38,704 nucleotides of DNA from DASVSE01 sp036399715. GTDB lineage: Bacteria; Bacteroidota; Rhodothermia; Rhodothermales; Rubricoccaceae. The position numbers and the translations under genes were made by a program. Positions 14,463 through 23,031 of the stretch are shown piece after piece (position 1 is the stretch's first letter; each line of letters starts with the position of its first letter). The notes beneath the pieces were generated by a model that saw nothing but the letters and a program-made list of their open reading frames with translations, was not told the DNA's origin and ran no database searches. Location of the stretch: assembly GCA_036399715.1 (NCBI GenBank), contig DASWMO010000145.1, forward strand, positions 1 to 38,704, given 5' to 3'.

Positions 14463-16037
14463 GTGACCTCCCCCGTCCGCACGCTCGCGAGCGCCCAGTT
14501 CCGCTCCGACCTCCGCAACGCCTCGACGGGCCGGCCCGGCGGCGGGCGCATCGCGACGACGGCCGCCGCCTACGGGTTCTCGGGCCTGCTGCTCGCGATC
14601 TCGCTCGGCGCGGCCACGCCGAGCGAGGCCCTGTTCGTCGCCGGCTCCTTCGGCTTCGTCCTCGCCGCGTTCGGCGTCGTCGGGTCCTACGACGAGCTCA
14701 TGGGCCGGCCGAAGGACAACGCGTGGCTGACGACGCTGCCCGCGACCGAGGGCCAGCACTACGCCGCCCGCCTCGTCGGCATCGGCGGGTTCGTGGTCCT
14801 GATGGCCGTCATGGTGGCCCTCCCGGTCGGCGTGCGCGTGGCCTTCTCCGGCGGCCCGTCGGCGGGCGCGCTCGTCGCCGCGCTCGTCGCGGCGGGCGTC
14901 GTGTGGACCTCCGCCGCGTCTCTCGCGGCGCTCTGGGCGCTCACGCTGACGCTGCCGCAGCGCCTGCTCCGTCCGGCGATCGGCGTCACGCGGGCCGTGC
15001 TAGTCGCCAGCCTCGTGGTCGGGTTCCAGTGGATCCAGAGCGGCGTCCAGGCCGCGTCAGCGCCGTGGTGGCCCGGTGCGTGGCTCGCCGACGTTCTCGA
15101 CGGTCGCCCGACGCTCGGCCTCGGCGTGTTCCTCGGGTCGCTCGTCGGGCTGGCTGTCGCGTTTGCGGCCGTCTTCCCCCGGCGCTACTTCGCCCTCCTG
15201 ACGCGCCTCGGCGCGGGCGAGCGGGCCTCCGAGACCGAGCGCCGCTCGCGGCGGCTGACGGCAGTCGAGCGTGCGCTCGTGCGGAGCGGACCCGAGCGGG
15301 CAGCCTACGGCTTCGCCGTCTCCGCGTTCACCGACGACCGGATCGTGCGCGGGCGGCTGTGGCCGGCCGCCCTGCTTCCGCTCGGCTTCGCCGCCTTCGG
15401 GTGGATCGCGGGCGGCCTCGGCAGCCTCTTCGTCTACGGACCGGCGAGTGTGCTCCAGAGCCCCGAGACGCAGTTCCACCTCTCGGTCCTCGTCGTGCTG
15501 CTGTTCTGCGCGCAGTCGCTCGTACAGACGCTCCAGTTCTCGGACCACGCGCGCGCGGCATGGGTCTTCGGGACGCTGCCCGGGGCGAACCCGCGCGGGC
15601 TGCAGGCCGGCGCGCAGCAGGCACTCGTCGTGCGCGTGCTCGTGCCGTTGTCGGTCGGGCTGGCCGTCGTGCTCGCGTTCCAGATGTCCGCCCTCGACGC
15701 GGCGATCCACGCGCTGTACTGGCTCGCCGTGTGCACGGTCGCGACGCGGGCGGTGGCGCTGGCGTACCGCCGGCCGCCGTTCTCGCGCCACAGCGACGCC
15801 TTCGGCGCAGGCGCGCGGTTCTGGCCGCTCGTCGTGTCCGTCCCGGCCGGGGCGCTCGCGATGCTCGTGCAGGTCGGTGCGTTCACGTCCCGGCCGCGGG
15901 CGGTCGCGGTCTCGGTCGGGCTGATCGTGGCGAGCGACCTTGTCGGCCGCCTCGTGGTGCACATGAGCCGGCCGCACCGCGTGCCCGTCGCCGAGCCGCC
16001 CCTCGCCCTGCACGCCGCAGGTGCGCAGGCGGGATAA
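14463..16037 (+). CDS. Multi-pass membrane protein, ABC-2-type permease-like
   Basis: A 524-residue polytopic inner-membrane protein with roughly ten or more hydrophobic segments spread over the whole length. It starts at GTG 14463. A cytoplasmic N-terminal helix (RTLASAQFRSDLRNA) and the loop AWLTTLPATEGQHYAARLVG between membrane segments two and three resemble permeases of ABC exporters of the ABC-2 kind. Another large soluble part lies around residues 245-295 (ASETERRSRRLTAVERALV). No ATPase gene is adjacent, so if it is a transporter subunit the partner is elsewhere. The gene ends at a bidirectional terminator facing a convergent lipoprotein gene. The family call is moderate and the substrate unknown. 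Confidence 0.6.
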   Translation: MTSPVRTLASAQFRSDLRNASTGRPGGGRIATTAAAYGFSGLLLAISLGAATPSEALFVAGSFGFVLAAFGVVGSYDELMGRPKDNAWLTTLPATEGQHYAARLVGIGGFVVLMAVMVALPVGVRVAFSGGPSAGALVAALVAAGVVWTSAASLAALWALTLTLPQRLLRPAIGVTRAVLVASLVVGFQWIQSGVQAASAPWWPGAWLADVLDGRPTLGLGVFLGSLVGLAVAFAAVFPRRYFALLTRLGAGERASETERRSRRLTAVERALVRSGPERAAYGFAVSAFTDDRIVRGRLWPAALLPLGFAAFGWIAGGLGSLFVYGPASVLQSPETQFHLSVLVVLLFCAQSLVQTLQFSDHARAAWVFGTLPGANPRGLQAGAQQALVVRVLVPLSVGLAVVLAFQMSALDAAIHALYWLAVCTVATRAVALAYRRPPFSRHSDAFGAGARFWPLVVSVPAGALAMLVQVGAFTSRPRAVAVSVGLIVASDLVGRLVVHMSRPHRVPVAEPPLALHAAGAQAG

Positions 16038-16042
16038 AACGA

Positions 16043-16078
16043 GACGAGGCCGGGCCCCCTGGGGAGCCCGGCCTCGTC
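16043..16078. terminator. Bidirectional terminator hairpin
   Basis: GACGAGGCCGGGC (16043-16055) pairs with its exact complement at 16066-16078, a 13-bp stem. The ten-base loop can itself close with C/G pairs. It lies between convergent stops at 16037 and 16120. AAAAC just before the stem reads as a short U-run on the minus strand. Confidence 0.65.
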
Positions 16079-16119
16079 GTGTCCGTCTCGCCGCGTCAGT
16101 CGCCGCAGCCAGGTCCGGG

Positions 16120-17904
16120 TTAACCCGGCGACCGGCGGCCACCGTCGCCACGGCTCGGCGCTGAGCGCGACTCACTGCGGCTCGGTGCAGGCCGACTCTC
16201 CTCACGTCGCGGCGCCGGACGGCTCTCTTCGCGGCGCGGCGCGGGGCGGCTCTCCTCACGGCTCGGGGCCGGCCGCGCCTCCTCGCGGCGCGGCGGGGGC
16301 GGCGTGTAGCGCGGCTCCTCGCGCGGCGGCGCCTGGCGAACCGGCGCGGCCTCCCGCGCGGGGGCCTGACGAACGGGCTCGGCCTGGCGAATCGGTGCCT
16401 GACGGACGGGCGCTGCCTCGCGGACGGGCTCCTCGCGCATCGGCGCCGCTTCGCGCACTGGCTGACGCGTCGGCGCGGCCTCACGGATGGGTGCCTGGCG
16501 TGTCGGTGCAGCCTCACGCACGGGCGCCTGCCGGACAGGCTCCGCCTGGCGAATCGGTGCCTGACGGGTCGGGGCCGCTTCGCGGATAGGCGCCTGGCGG
16601 ACAGGTGCCGCGTCGCGGACGGGTGCCTGGCGGGTCGGCTCCATCGTCTGCGTCGGAGCCTGGCGGGTCGGAGTACCCGTGCGCGTCGGGGCGCCGCCGC
16701 GTGTCGGCGCTTCGCCGAGGGCGGGCGCCGGCGTCGTCGCCCGTGTCGGGGCACCGCCGCGCGTCGGGGCCTCGCCGAGGGCCGGAGCCGGGGTCGTCGC
16801 CCGCGTCGGGGCGCCGGTGCGGGTCGTGCTCCGGGTGGGTGCCGCGCCGGCAGAGCGTGTCGGCGCCGTCCCGAGGGTCGGCGCGTTCGGGGCCATGCGG
16901 ACCGGCCGGACGCCGCCGGTCTGCATCGGCTCGTCAGAGATGGCCGCAGCGGCGAGCCCGACGCGCGACGGCACCCGCGTCGGGCTCGTGCGCGTCGGCG
17001 GGAGGCTCGCCACAGCCGGGGCGCGCGTCGGGACGACCGACGGCGTGCCACGGACTGGCCCGCGCTCACCATCGTCGGTCCCGGTCGAGCCGTAGTAGCC
17101 CGTCCCGCCCTGCCCGTAACCCGGGCTGCCGTAGTAGCCGGGGCCGTACGAGCCGTCATAGTAGCCGTCCTGGTACCCGGCGTGGTAGCCCGATCCGTAG
17201 CCGCCGTACCCGTATCCGCCGCCCCAGCCGAACGAGACGGTCAGGCTCGGGCCGTAGAAGTACGGATCGAAAAAGTAGGCATCGTAGAAGTACGGGTCGT
17301 AATAAGTCGCGGCGTAGTAGTACGGATCGTAGTAGCTGTTGTAGCGCGCCGAGCGCCAGTGCCGCCGCGAGGCGTAGCGGTTACGCCACGTGTCGTGCCA
17401 GCCATAGGCGAGGTACGGCCGGTACGTGCGGTACGGCCGGTAATACGTGTAGAGCGACGGGTAAAAGGCCGGGTCGTCGTAGCGGTAGTAGTCCGATGCG
17501 TAGCCGCCGTAGTAATAGTCGTCCCCGACGTAGCCCTCGTCGGTGTAGGCACCCGCATCCCCCGCCGCATCGGCGGTGTAGTACGTGTTCTGGTCGTCGT
17601 AGTAGTAGCGCGAGACCGTCACGCCGTCTTCGGAGGCGACGGGTGCGTCGAGACCGTACGGGTCGGGCTCTTTGGCGATGGCCGCCGCGACCGGTGGCTC
17701 GAGGCCGAGGTCGAGCGAGTCACCATAGGGGTTGTCCGGGAGCTGCATCGTCGCCGAGAGGCCGACGCGCGCCGCTGCGGGCGGGGCGGGCGCTGGCTCG
17801 GGGCGCGACGACGCACAGCCTGGCACCGCGAGAACGGCCGCAGTGAGCGCGACGGCCGCCGTGGCGCAGCGCAGGAGGGGGCGGAGGAACGAAAGCGGGC
17901 GCAT
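16120..17904 (-). CDS. Low-complexity lipoprotein: Tyr/Gly-rich middle, Pro/Arg repeat tail
   Basis: A 594-residue exported protein with a hydrophobic signal and lipobox-like VPGC (Cys30). Three composition zones follow. Residues about 31-95 are ordinary. Residues about 96-275 are extremely rich in Tyr, Gly and Asp (YYYDDQNTYY, DPYFYDAYFFDPYFYG, GYGYGGYGSGY). Residues about 285-594 are built of Pro/Arg/Ala repeats: two copies of a 20-residue APTRATTPAPALGE block, then many RQAPIREAAP-like units, ending in repeated REESRPAP. The tail is strongly basic and surely disordered. I do not recognise the family. A surface or periplasmic scaffold, peptidoglycan- or polysaccharide-binding protein is possible. 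It is divergent from proS and convergent with the membrane protein gene. Confidence 0.75.
   Translation of the reverse strand: MRPLSFLRPLLRCATAAVALTAAVLAVPGCASSRPEPAPAPPAAARVGLSATMQLPDNPYGDSLDLGLEPPVAAAIAKEPDPYGLDAPVASEDGVTVSRYYYDDQNTYYTADAAGDAGAYTDEGYVGDDYYYGGYASDYYRYDDPAFYPSLYTYYRPYRTYRPYLAYGWHDTWRNRYASRRHWRSARYNSYYDPYYYAATYYDPYFYDAYFFDPYFYGPSLTVSFGWGGGYGYGGYGSGYHAGYQDGYYDGSYGPGYYGSPGYGQGGTGYYGSTGTDDGERGPVRGTPSVVPTRAPAVASLPPTRTSPTRVPSRVGLAAAAISDEPMQTGGVRPVRMAPNAPTLGTAPTRSAGAAPTRSTTRTGAPTRATTPAPALGEAPTRGGAPTRATTPAPALGEAPTRGGAPTRTGTPTRQAPTQTMEPTRQAPVRDAAPVRQAPIREAAPTRQAPIRQAEPVRQAPVREAAPTRQAPIREAAPTRQPVREAAPMREEPVREAAPVRQAPIRQAEPVRQAPAREAAPVRQAPPREEPRYTPPPPRREEARPAPSREESRPAPRREESRPAPRREESRPAPSRSESRSAPSRGDGGRRSPG
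16330..16815 (-). repeat. In-frame tandem repeats inside the lipoprotein gene
   Basis: The DNA encoding the basic tail repeats in frame. Two 60-bp copies lie around 16690-16812. Many 33-39 bp units with a shared RQAP core lie in 16330-16680. Such repeats can vary in copy number between strains. Confidence 0.6.
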
Positions 17905-17975
17905 GGCGGCGGGAGGGCTGGGCGGAGGGCCGCGCGAAGAGGGACGGAAGAGGCCTGTCCGGACGCACGTCCCGG

Positions 17976-17983
17976 TATATTTA
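17976..17983 (+). promoter_or_regulatory. TAnnTTTG-like element upstream of proS
   Basis: TATATTTA is an A/T island in a very GC-rich divergent region and matches TAnnTTT. It lies about 120 bases before the proS ATG. The same island read on the minus strand could serve the lipoprotein gene. Confidence 0.4.
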
Positions 17984-18104
17984 CGGCCCCTGTTCCCGCT
18001 ACGGGCCGCGCGCGGTCCGGAGGAAGTAACGCCCCTGCGGCGCCCGCGTTCTGCTTGAACGTATCCCCTAGCCCACCTGGTGCCTGCGCCGGGACCCGAC
18101 CCGA

Positions 18105-19580
18105 ATGGCCGAGACGATCACGCCCCGCACGACCGACTACGCGCAGTGGTACCAGGACGTCATCCGCGCCGCGCGCCTCGCCGAGACGTCGCCCGTACGT
18201 GGCTCGATGATCCTGCCGCCCAACGGCTACGAGCTCTGGGAGCGCATGCAGGGTGGCCTCGACGGGATGTTCAAGGCGACCGGCCACCGGAACGCGTATT
18301 TCCCGCTCTTCATCCCGAAGAGCTTTCTCGAACGGGAGGCCGCCCACGTCGAGGGCTTCGCAAAGGAGTGCGCCGTCGTGACGCACTACCGCCTCAAGAC
18401 CGACGAGTCGGGCGCGCTCGTCGTCGACCCCGACGCCGAGCTCGACGAGCCCCTCATCGTCCGCCCGACGTCCGAGACGATCATCTGGGATACCTACAGC
18501 CGCTGGATCCAGTCCTGGCGGGACCTCCCGATCAAGCTCAACCAGTGGGCCAACGTCGTCCGCTGGGAGATGCGGACGCGCCTGTTCCTCCGGACGTCCG
18601 AGTTCCTCTGGCAGGAGGGCCACACGGCCCACGCGACCGAGGCCGAGGCCGTCGAGGAGACGCGGACGATGCTCGGCGTCTACGCGACGTTCGCCGAGGA
18701 GTGGATGGCGATGCCCGTCATCAAGGGCGTCAAGACGGCGTCCGAGCGCTTCCCGGGCGCCGTGGACACGTACTGCATCGAGGCGCTGATGCAGGACGGC
18801 AAGGCGCTCCAGGCCGGTACGAGCCACTTCCTGGGGCAGAACTTCGCGAAGGCGTTCGAGTGCACGTTCCAGAACGAGAACAACGAGCCCGAGTACGTAT
18901 GGGCGACCTCGTGGGGCGTGAGCACGCGCCTCATCGGCGCGCTCATCATGACGCACGGCGACGACAAAGGCGTCGTGATGCCGCCGCGGCTCGCACCCGT
19001 GCAGGTCGCCATCGTTCCGATCACGGGCAAGGACGGCACGGCCGTGCTGGAGGCCGCACGCCGGATCGAGGCCGACCTCCTGGCCGCCGGCCTGCGCGTC
19101 ACGCTCGACGCCCGCGACCAGTACCGCCCAGGCTACAAGTTTGCCGAGTTCGAGGCGCAGGGCGTCCCGCTCCGCCTCGCCATCGGCGGCCGCGACGTCG
19201 AGAACGGGACGGTCGAAATGGCGCGCCGCGACACGGGCGAGAAGGTCACGATTCCGCAGGACGGCCTCGCCGCCGCCGTTAAAGAGACGCTCGACACGAT
19301 CCAGACGGCGCTCTACGACGCCGCGAAGGCGCGCCTCGCAGAGGGGACCGTCCACGCCGAGACGGACGCCGACTTCCGGGCGGCCATCGAGGCCGGCGGC
19401 TTCGTCGTCGCGCCGTGGGACGGCACGGCCGAGACCGAGGCGCGCATCAAGGAGGAGACCAAGGCGACGATCCGCTGCATCCCGTTCCCCGGCCAGATCG
19501 ACGGGACCGAGGAGCCCGGCACAGACCCCGTCTCGGGCCAGCCCGCGTCGAGCCGTGTCGTCTACGCCCGAGCGTATTGA
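18105..19580 (+). CDS. proS: Prolyl-tRNA synthetase, type 3 (archaeal/eukaryote-like)
   Basis: A 491-residue class II aminoacyl-tRNA synthetase charging tRNA-Pro. Class II motif 2 is seen around QWANVVRWEMRTRLFLRTSEFLWQEGHTAH and motif 3 in WGVSTRLIGALIMTHGDDKGVVMPPRLAP. The anticodon-binding domain starts near VQVAIVPI. There is no editing (INS) domain between motifs 2 and 3. The protein ends in a tyrosine (VVYARAY), and a C-terminal zinc-domain-like extension with a single Cys (TIRCIPFPGQ) precedes it. These features mark the shorter type-3 ProRS found in some bacteria, including Bacteroidota. The next gene begins 8 bases after the stop, so both may be co-transcribed. Confidence 0.95.
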   Translation: MAETITPRTTDYAQWYQDVIRAARLAETSPVRGSMILPPNGYELWERMQGGLDGMFKATGHRNAYFPLFIPKSFLEREAAHVEGFAKECAVVTHYRLKTDESGALVVDPDAELDEPLIVRPTSETIIWDTYSRWIQSWRDLPIKLNQWANVVRWEMRTRLFLRTSEFLWQEGHTAHATEAEAVEETRTMLGVYATFAEEWMAMPVIKGVKTASERFPGAVDTYCIEALMQDGKALQAGTSHFLGQNFAKAFECTFQNENNEPEYVWATSWGVSTRLIGALIMTHGDDKGVVMPPRLAPVQVAIVPITGKDGTAVLEAARRIEADLLAAGLRVTLDARDQYRPGYKFAEFEAQGVPLRLAIGGRDVENGTVEMARRDTGEKVTIPQDGLAAAVKETLDTIQTALYDAAKARLAEGTVHAETDADFRAAIEAGGFVVAPWDGTAETEARIKEETKATIRCIPFPGQIDGTEEPGTDPVSGQPASSRVVYARAY

Positions 19581-19588
19581 GCCCGCCG

Positions 19589-20302
19589 ATGCCCGACCCG
19601 ACCCGACACGCCCGTCCGCCGCGCCCGGAGGGCGACGAGCGGACGCGGGCGTACCGGCTCGCCAACGCCGTCTCGTACTTCCTCAACCCGCTCGTCTTCC
19701 CGCCGATCGCGTTCACGCTCATCGACGCGCACTTCGGCGCGAGTCAGTGGCAGCTGCTGTGGACGTTCGGCGTCTCGGTCGTCTTTTTCTGCCTCGTGCC
19801 GCTGCTTTACGTCGTCGGGATGATCCGCGCCGGGCGCGTCGAGAGCCTCGAAGTCCGCGACCAGCGGAGCCGCCTCGGGCCGCTCCTCGTCGGGATCGCG
19901 TCGTACGCCATCGGGGCACTGCTGCTGTGGCGGACGGTCGAGGGGCCGGCGCTGCCGCTCATCGTCGCCTTCGCGGCGCTGTTTCCGGTCAACACGGCTG
20001 CGATCCTGCTCATCAACCTGCGGTGGAAGATCTCGCTGCACATGACGAGCCTCGCGGGCTTCGTGAGCGTCCTCCTGTTTACGGCCCTCACCGTCTGGCG
20101 TGACCTGCCGGCAGGCATCGAGACGGCGCTCACGATCGCGACCGTCGGGCCGCTGCTCGCGCTCGTGCCGCTGCTGATGTGGGCGCGCGTGCGCGTCGGG
20201 GCGCACACACGCGGGCAGGTCGTCGCCGGGGCGCTGTTCGGCCTTTTCGTGCCGATTGCCGAGCTGTACGTGATCGTCTACCGCATCCTTGACCTCGCGT
20301 AG
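19589..20302 (+). CDS. PAP2-superfamily-like integral membrane protein
   Basis: A 237-residue inner-membrane protein with about six membrane segments, starting eight bases after proS. Two segments resemble the phosphatidic-acid-phosphatase (PAP2) signature: KISLHMTSLAG at about 150-160 for the histidine motif, and RVRVGAHTRGQVVAG at about 197-211 for the third motif. In the third motif the usual final Asp four residues after His is Gln, and the phosphate-binding RP/SGH residues are not canonical. It may therefore be a degenerate or divergent family member. A lipid-phosphate phosphatase role is possible but not established. The start ATG fits the short soluble N-terminus before the first membrane helix. 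Confidence 0.6.
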   Translation: MPDPTRHARPPRPEGDERTRAYRLANAVSYFLNPLVFPPIAFTLIDAHFGASQWQLLWTFGVSVVFFCLVPLLYVVGMIRAGRVESLEVRDQRSRLGPLLVGIASYAIGALLLWRTVEGPALPLIVAFAALFPVNTAAILLINLRWKISLHMTSLAGFVSVLLFTALTVWRDLPAGIETALTIATVGPLLALVPLLMWARVRVGAHTRGQVVAGALFGLFVPIAELYVIVYRILDLA

Positions 20303-20317
20303 CGCACCGGGGCACGC

Positions 20318-20378
20318 GGGTGGGGATCGGCGGCGGGCGAGCGCGTCGGTAGTTTGACCTCGCACGCGATCCCCGCCC
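20318..20378. promoter_or_regulatory. Inverted repeat around a promoter-like element, upstream of the TonB receptor
   Basis: The 12 bases at 20318-20329 and 20367-20378 are inverted repeats with one mismatch (a wobble if RNA). Between them lies TAGTTTGA (20350-20357), similar to the TAnnTTTG promoter element and about 94 bases before the receptor's ATG. The layout suits an operator or a structured 5' end. Confidence 0.3.
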
Positions 20379-20450
20379 GCTATCGGCCCCTTGGCACCCG
20401 TCCCGCTTTCGTCTCCTGCGCGGCCCGCCCGCGCCCCGATGGTCCTGCCA

Positions 20451-22985
20451 ATGTCTGTCCAGATCCCGCACGCGGGGCGCCGGTTGTCGTTTCTCGCCGC
20501 GCTCGCCCTTCTGCTGCTCGCCTCGGCCGCGAACGCCCAGGTGTCCGGCGTCGTCACCGGCCGCGTCACCGAGCGCGGGACGGGGACAGGCATCCCCGGC
20601 GCGACGGTCGTGATCGAGGGCACGAACTTCGGCACGGCGGCCGCCGACGACGGCAGCTACCGCTTCTCGGTCACCGAGGGTGCGTACACGCTCCGCATCT
20701 CGTCGCTCGGCTACGCCCCCGAGACCCAGGCCGTGAGCGTCCGCCGCCGCACGACGATAGTCGTCAACGTGTCGCTCCGGCCGGTCGACGTCGAGACGGG
20801 CGACGCGGCCGAGGTCGAGGGCACCCGCATCGACCCGGGCCCGGGCGTGACGGCGATCGACCCGCGCGTCGCGCGGGCCGCGCCGACGCCGCTCGCCGAC
20901 ATCACGCGGTCGGTCCAGACCGAGCTCGGCGTGACGTCCAACAACGAGCTCTCGAACGCCTTCTCGGTCCGCGGCGGGTCCTACGACGAGAACCAGTTCT
21001 TTATCGACGGCTTCGAGATCTACCGCCCGCTGCGCATCTCGCAGGGCGAGCAAGAGGGCCTCGGGCTCATCAACGGCGACCTCACGGACCGCCTGACGCT
21101 CTTTGCGGGCGGCTTCCCCGTCCGCTACGGCGGCAAGCTCGCCTCGGTCCTCGACGCGACCTACGCCCGCCCCGCGGGCGCCTTTACGGGGACCGCGTAC
21201 ACGTCCACGCTCGACGCCGGCGCGCGCGTACAGGGCCGCCTCGGACGCGGCGTCGGCCTCGCTGTCGCTGCCCGCAGCGCCCGCCCGCAGCGCTTCTTCT
21301 CGGGCCAGGAACTCGAAGGGACCTACGACCCCGACTTCCGCGACGTCCAGGGCGTCCTCGACATGGGCCTCGGCGCCCGCCACTCGCTCCGCATCGACGG
21401 CCTCTACGCGCGCCACCGCTTCCGGCTCTCGCCGCAGCAGCGCGAGACGACGTTCGGCATCTTCCCGAACCTCGTCCAGACGGTCGCGATCGACTACTCG
21501 GGCGAGGAGGTCGACGGCTACGACATCGCCTTCGGCGGGGCGCTCCTGCGGAGCACGCTCGTTGGCATCGTCGCCGAGCACCGTCTCTCGGTCTTCGAGA
21601 CGCGCGAGTTCGAGTCGCTCGACGTCACGAGCCGCACGAGCCTCTTCCGCCGCCAGCAGCGCCCCGAGGGCTCGCCGGCCGAGCTCGACCGCTTGCTCGA
21701 AGGGACGACCCAGCAGGTCGACGCTGCCGACAACCGCATCAACCAGACCGTCCTGACGGCGCAGGGCCGCTACCTCGCCGGTCGCGGCCGCCACGGCCTC
21801 GAACTGGGTTGGCAGGCCCGCGGCCTCCGCTTCGCGGACCGCATCGACGAGTCGACGATTTTCCGCGGGCGCAACATGCAGGGCCTGCCGGACTCGGTCA
21901 CAGCCCGTAGCGTCGTCGGCAATTCGAACCTCAACGCGCTCCAGGGCGCGCTGTGGATCGAGGACGCCGTGAGCATCGGCCGCCGGGTCCGCCTGGTGCC
22001 GGGCCTCCGGGCGGACTACTTCGACTTCAACCGCGAACTCACCGTCTCGCCGCGCCTCACGGCCGTCTTCCGCGCCGACACGTTCACGACGTGGACGGCG
22101 GGCGTCGGCGTCTACCACCAGGCGCCGACCTACCGCGAACTCCGCGGCGACCCCGAGCAGGGCGCCACCACGACGGCCCCGCTCAACAGGGGCATCGCGA
22201 GCCCGCGCTCGCTCCAGGGTGTGCTCGGTTTCGAGCGCTTCTTCCCGGCGCGCCGCTTCTCGCTCCGCGCCGAGGCCTACGCCAAGCAGTTCTCGGACCT
22301 CATCTCGTACGACGTCGAGAACATCCGGGTGAACTACTCGGGCCAGAACGACTCGCGCGGCTATGCGACCGGCCTCGACGTGCAGCTCCGCGGCGAACTC
22401 GTGCCCGGCCTCGCGAGCTGGATCAACTACGGCTTCCTCATCTCCCGCGAGCGCTTCGACGCGCCCGACCGCAGTGTCTTCGGGACCGACTCGCTTGGCG
22501 CGGCCGCTTACGCCAACGCCCTCGACGTCTTTACGGCCCGCGGCGGCGGCGACTACGTCCGCCGCCCGACGGACCGCCGCCACAACCTGACGTTCTTCGT
22601 GCAGGACAACATCCCCGGCGACGACACGTGGACGCTGCACCTGCGGACGCTCCTCGGCTCGGGCATCCCGGTCACGGCCCCGCGCGTGGACGCGGTCATC
22701 AACCAGGTCACCGTCTTCGAGCCCGGCCCGCGCAACGGCCAGGAGTTGCCGGCCTACATCCGCTTCGACATGGGCGCGACGAAGCGCCTGCGCGTCGGGA
22801 CGGCCGTCGCGGGCGGGCCGCTGATGATGCTCGCGACGGTCGAGGTGCTCAACGTCTTCGACCAGACCAACGTCATCGCGCAGTCGTACGTCGAGCAAAT
22901 CAACGGTAGCCGGCGCGCCTTCCTCGCTGTCCCGACGCGCCTGACGCCGCGGACGATCAACGTCCGCCTCCGGATGGATTTCTAG
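20451..22985 (+). CDS. TonB-dependent outer-membrane receptor with carboxypeptidase-like N-terminal domain
   Basis: An 844-residue outer-membrane receptor. A signal peptide (hydrophobic residues 13-25, cleavage at ANA-Q) is followed by a carboxypeptidase-regulatory-like beta-sandwich at about residues 32-112 (VTGRVTERGTGTGIPGATVVIEG, LGYAP). The plug domain includes AFSVRGGSYDENQFFIDGFEIY, and then comes a long beta-barrel. The chain ends VRLRMDF, with the terminal Phe expected for BAM recognition. ATG 20451 is favoured because the signal peptide follows directly; in-frame starts at 20439 and further upstream are possible. No SusD or DUF4249 gene accompanies it. Substrate unknown; uptake of a metal complex, peptide or glycan would be typical. 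Confidence 0.88.
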   Translation: MSVQIPHAGRRLSFLAALALLLLASAANAQVSGVVTGRVTERGTGTGIPGATVVIEGTNFGTAAADDGSYRFSVTEGAYTLRISSLGYAPETQAVSVRRRTTIVVNVSLRPVDVETGDAAEVEGTRIDPGPGVTAIDPRVARAAPTPLADITRSVQTELGVTSNNELSNAFSVRGGSYDENQFFIDGFEIYRPLRISQGEQEGLGLINGDLTDRLTLFAGGFPVRYGGKLASVLDATYARPAGAFTGTAYTSTLDAGARVQGRLGRGVGLAVAARSARPQRFFSGQELEGTYDPDFRDVQGVLDMGLGARHSLRIDGLYARHRFRLSPQQRETTFGIFPNLVQTVAIDYSGEEVDGYDIAFGGALLRSTLVGIVAEHRLSVFETREFESLDVTSRTSLFRRQQRPEGSPAELDRLLEGTTQQVDAADNRINQTVLTAQGRYLAGRGRHGLELGWQARGLRFADRIDESTIFRGRNMQGLPDSVTARSVVGNSNLNALQGALWIEDAVSIGRRVRLVPGLRADYFDFNRELTVSPRLTAVFRADTFTTWTAGVGVYHQAPTYRELRGDPEQGATTTAPLNRGIASPRSLQGVLGFERFFPARRFSLRAEAYAKQFSDLISYDVENIRVNYSGQNDSRGYATGLDVQLRGELVPGLASWINYGFLISRERFDAPDRSVFGTDSLGAAAYANALDVFTARGGGDYVRRPTDRRHNLTFFVQDNIPGDDTWTLHLRTLLGSGIPVTAPRVDAVINQVTVFEPGPRNGQELPAYIRFDMGATKRLRVGTAVAGGPLMMLATVEVLNVFDQTNVIAQSYVEQINGSRRAFLAVPTRLTPRTINVRLRMDF

Positions 22986-23012
22986 GCCCGCTGCGAGGTC
23001 GCCTCGGCCGAG

Positions 23013-23031
23013 CCGCTCGCCTGAGCGGTTT
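23013..23031 (+). terminator. Terminator after the plus-strand TonB receptor
   Basis: CCGCTC (23013-23018) and GAGCGG (23023-23028) form a stem with a four-base loop, followed by TTT. Its T-run touches the stop codon of the convergent DUF4249 gene (23031-23033). Confidence 0.5.
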
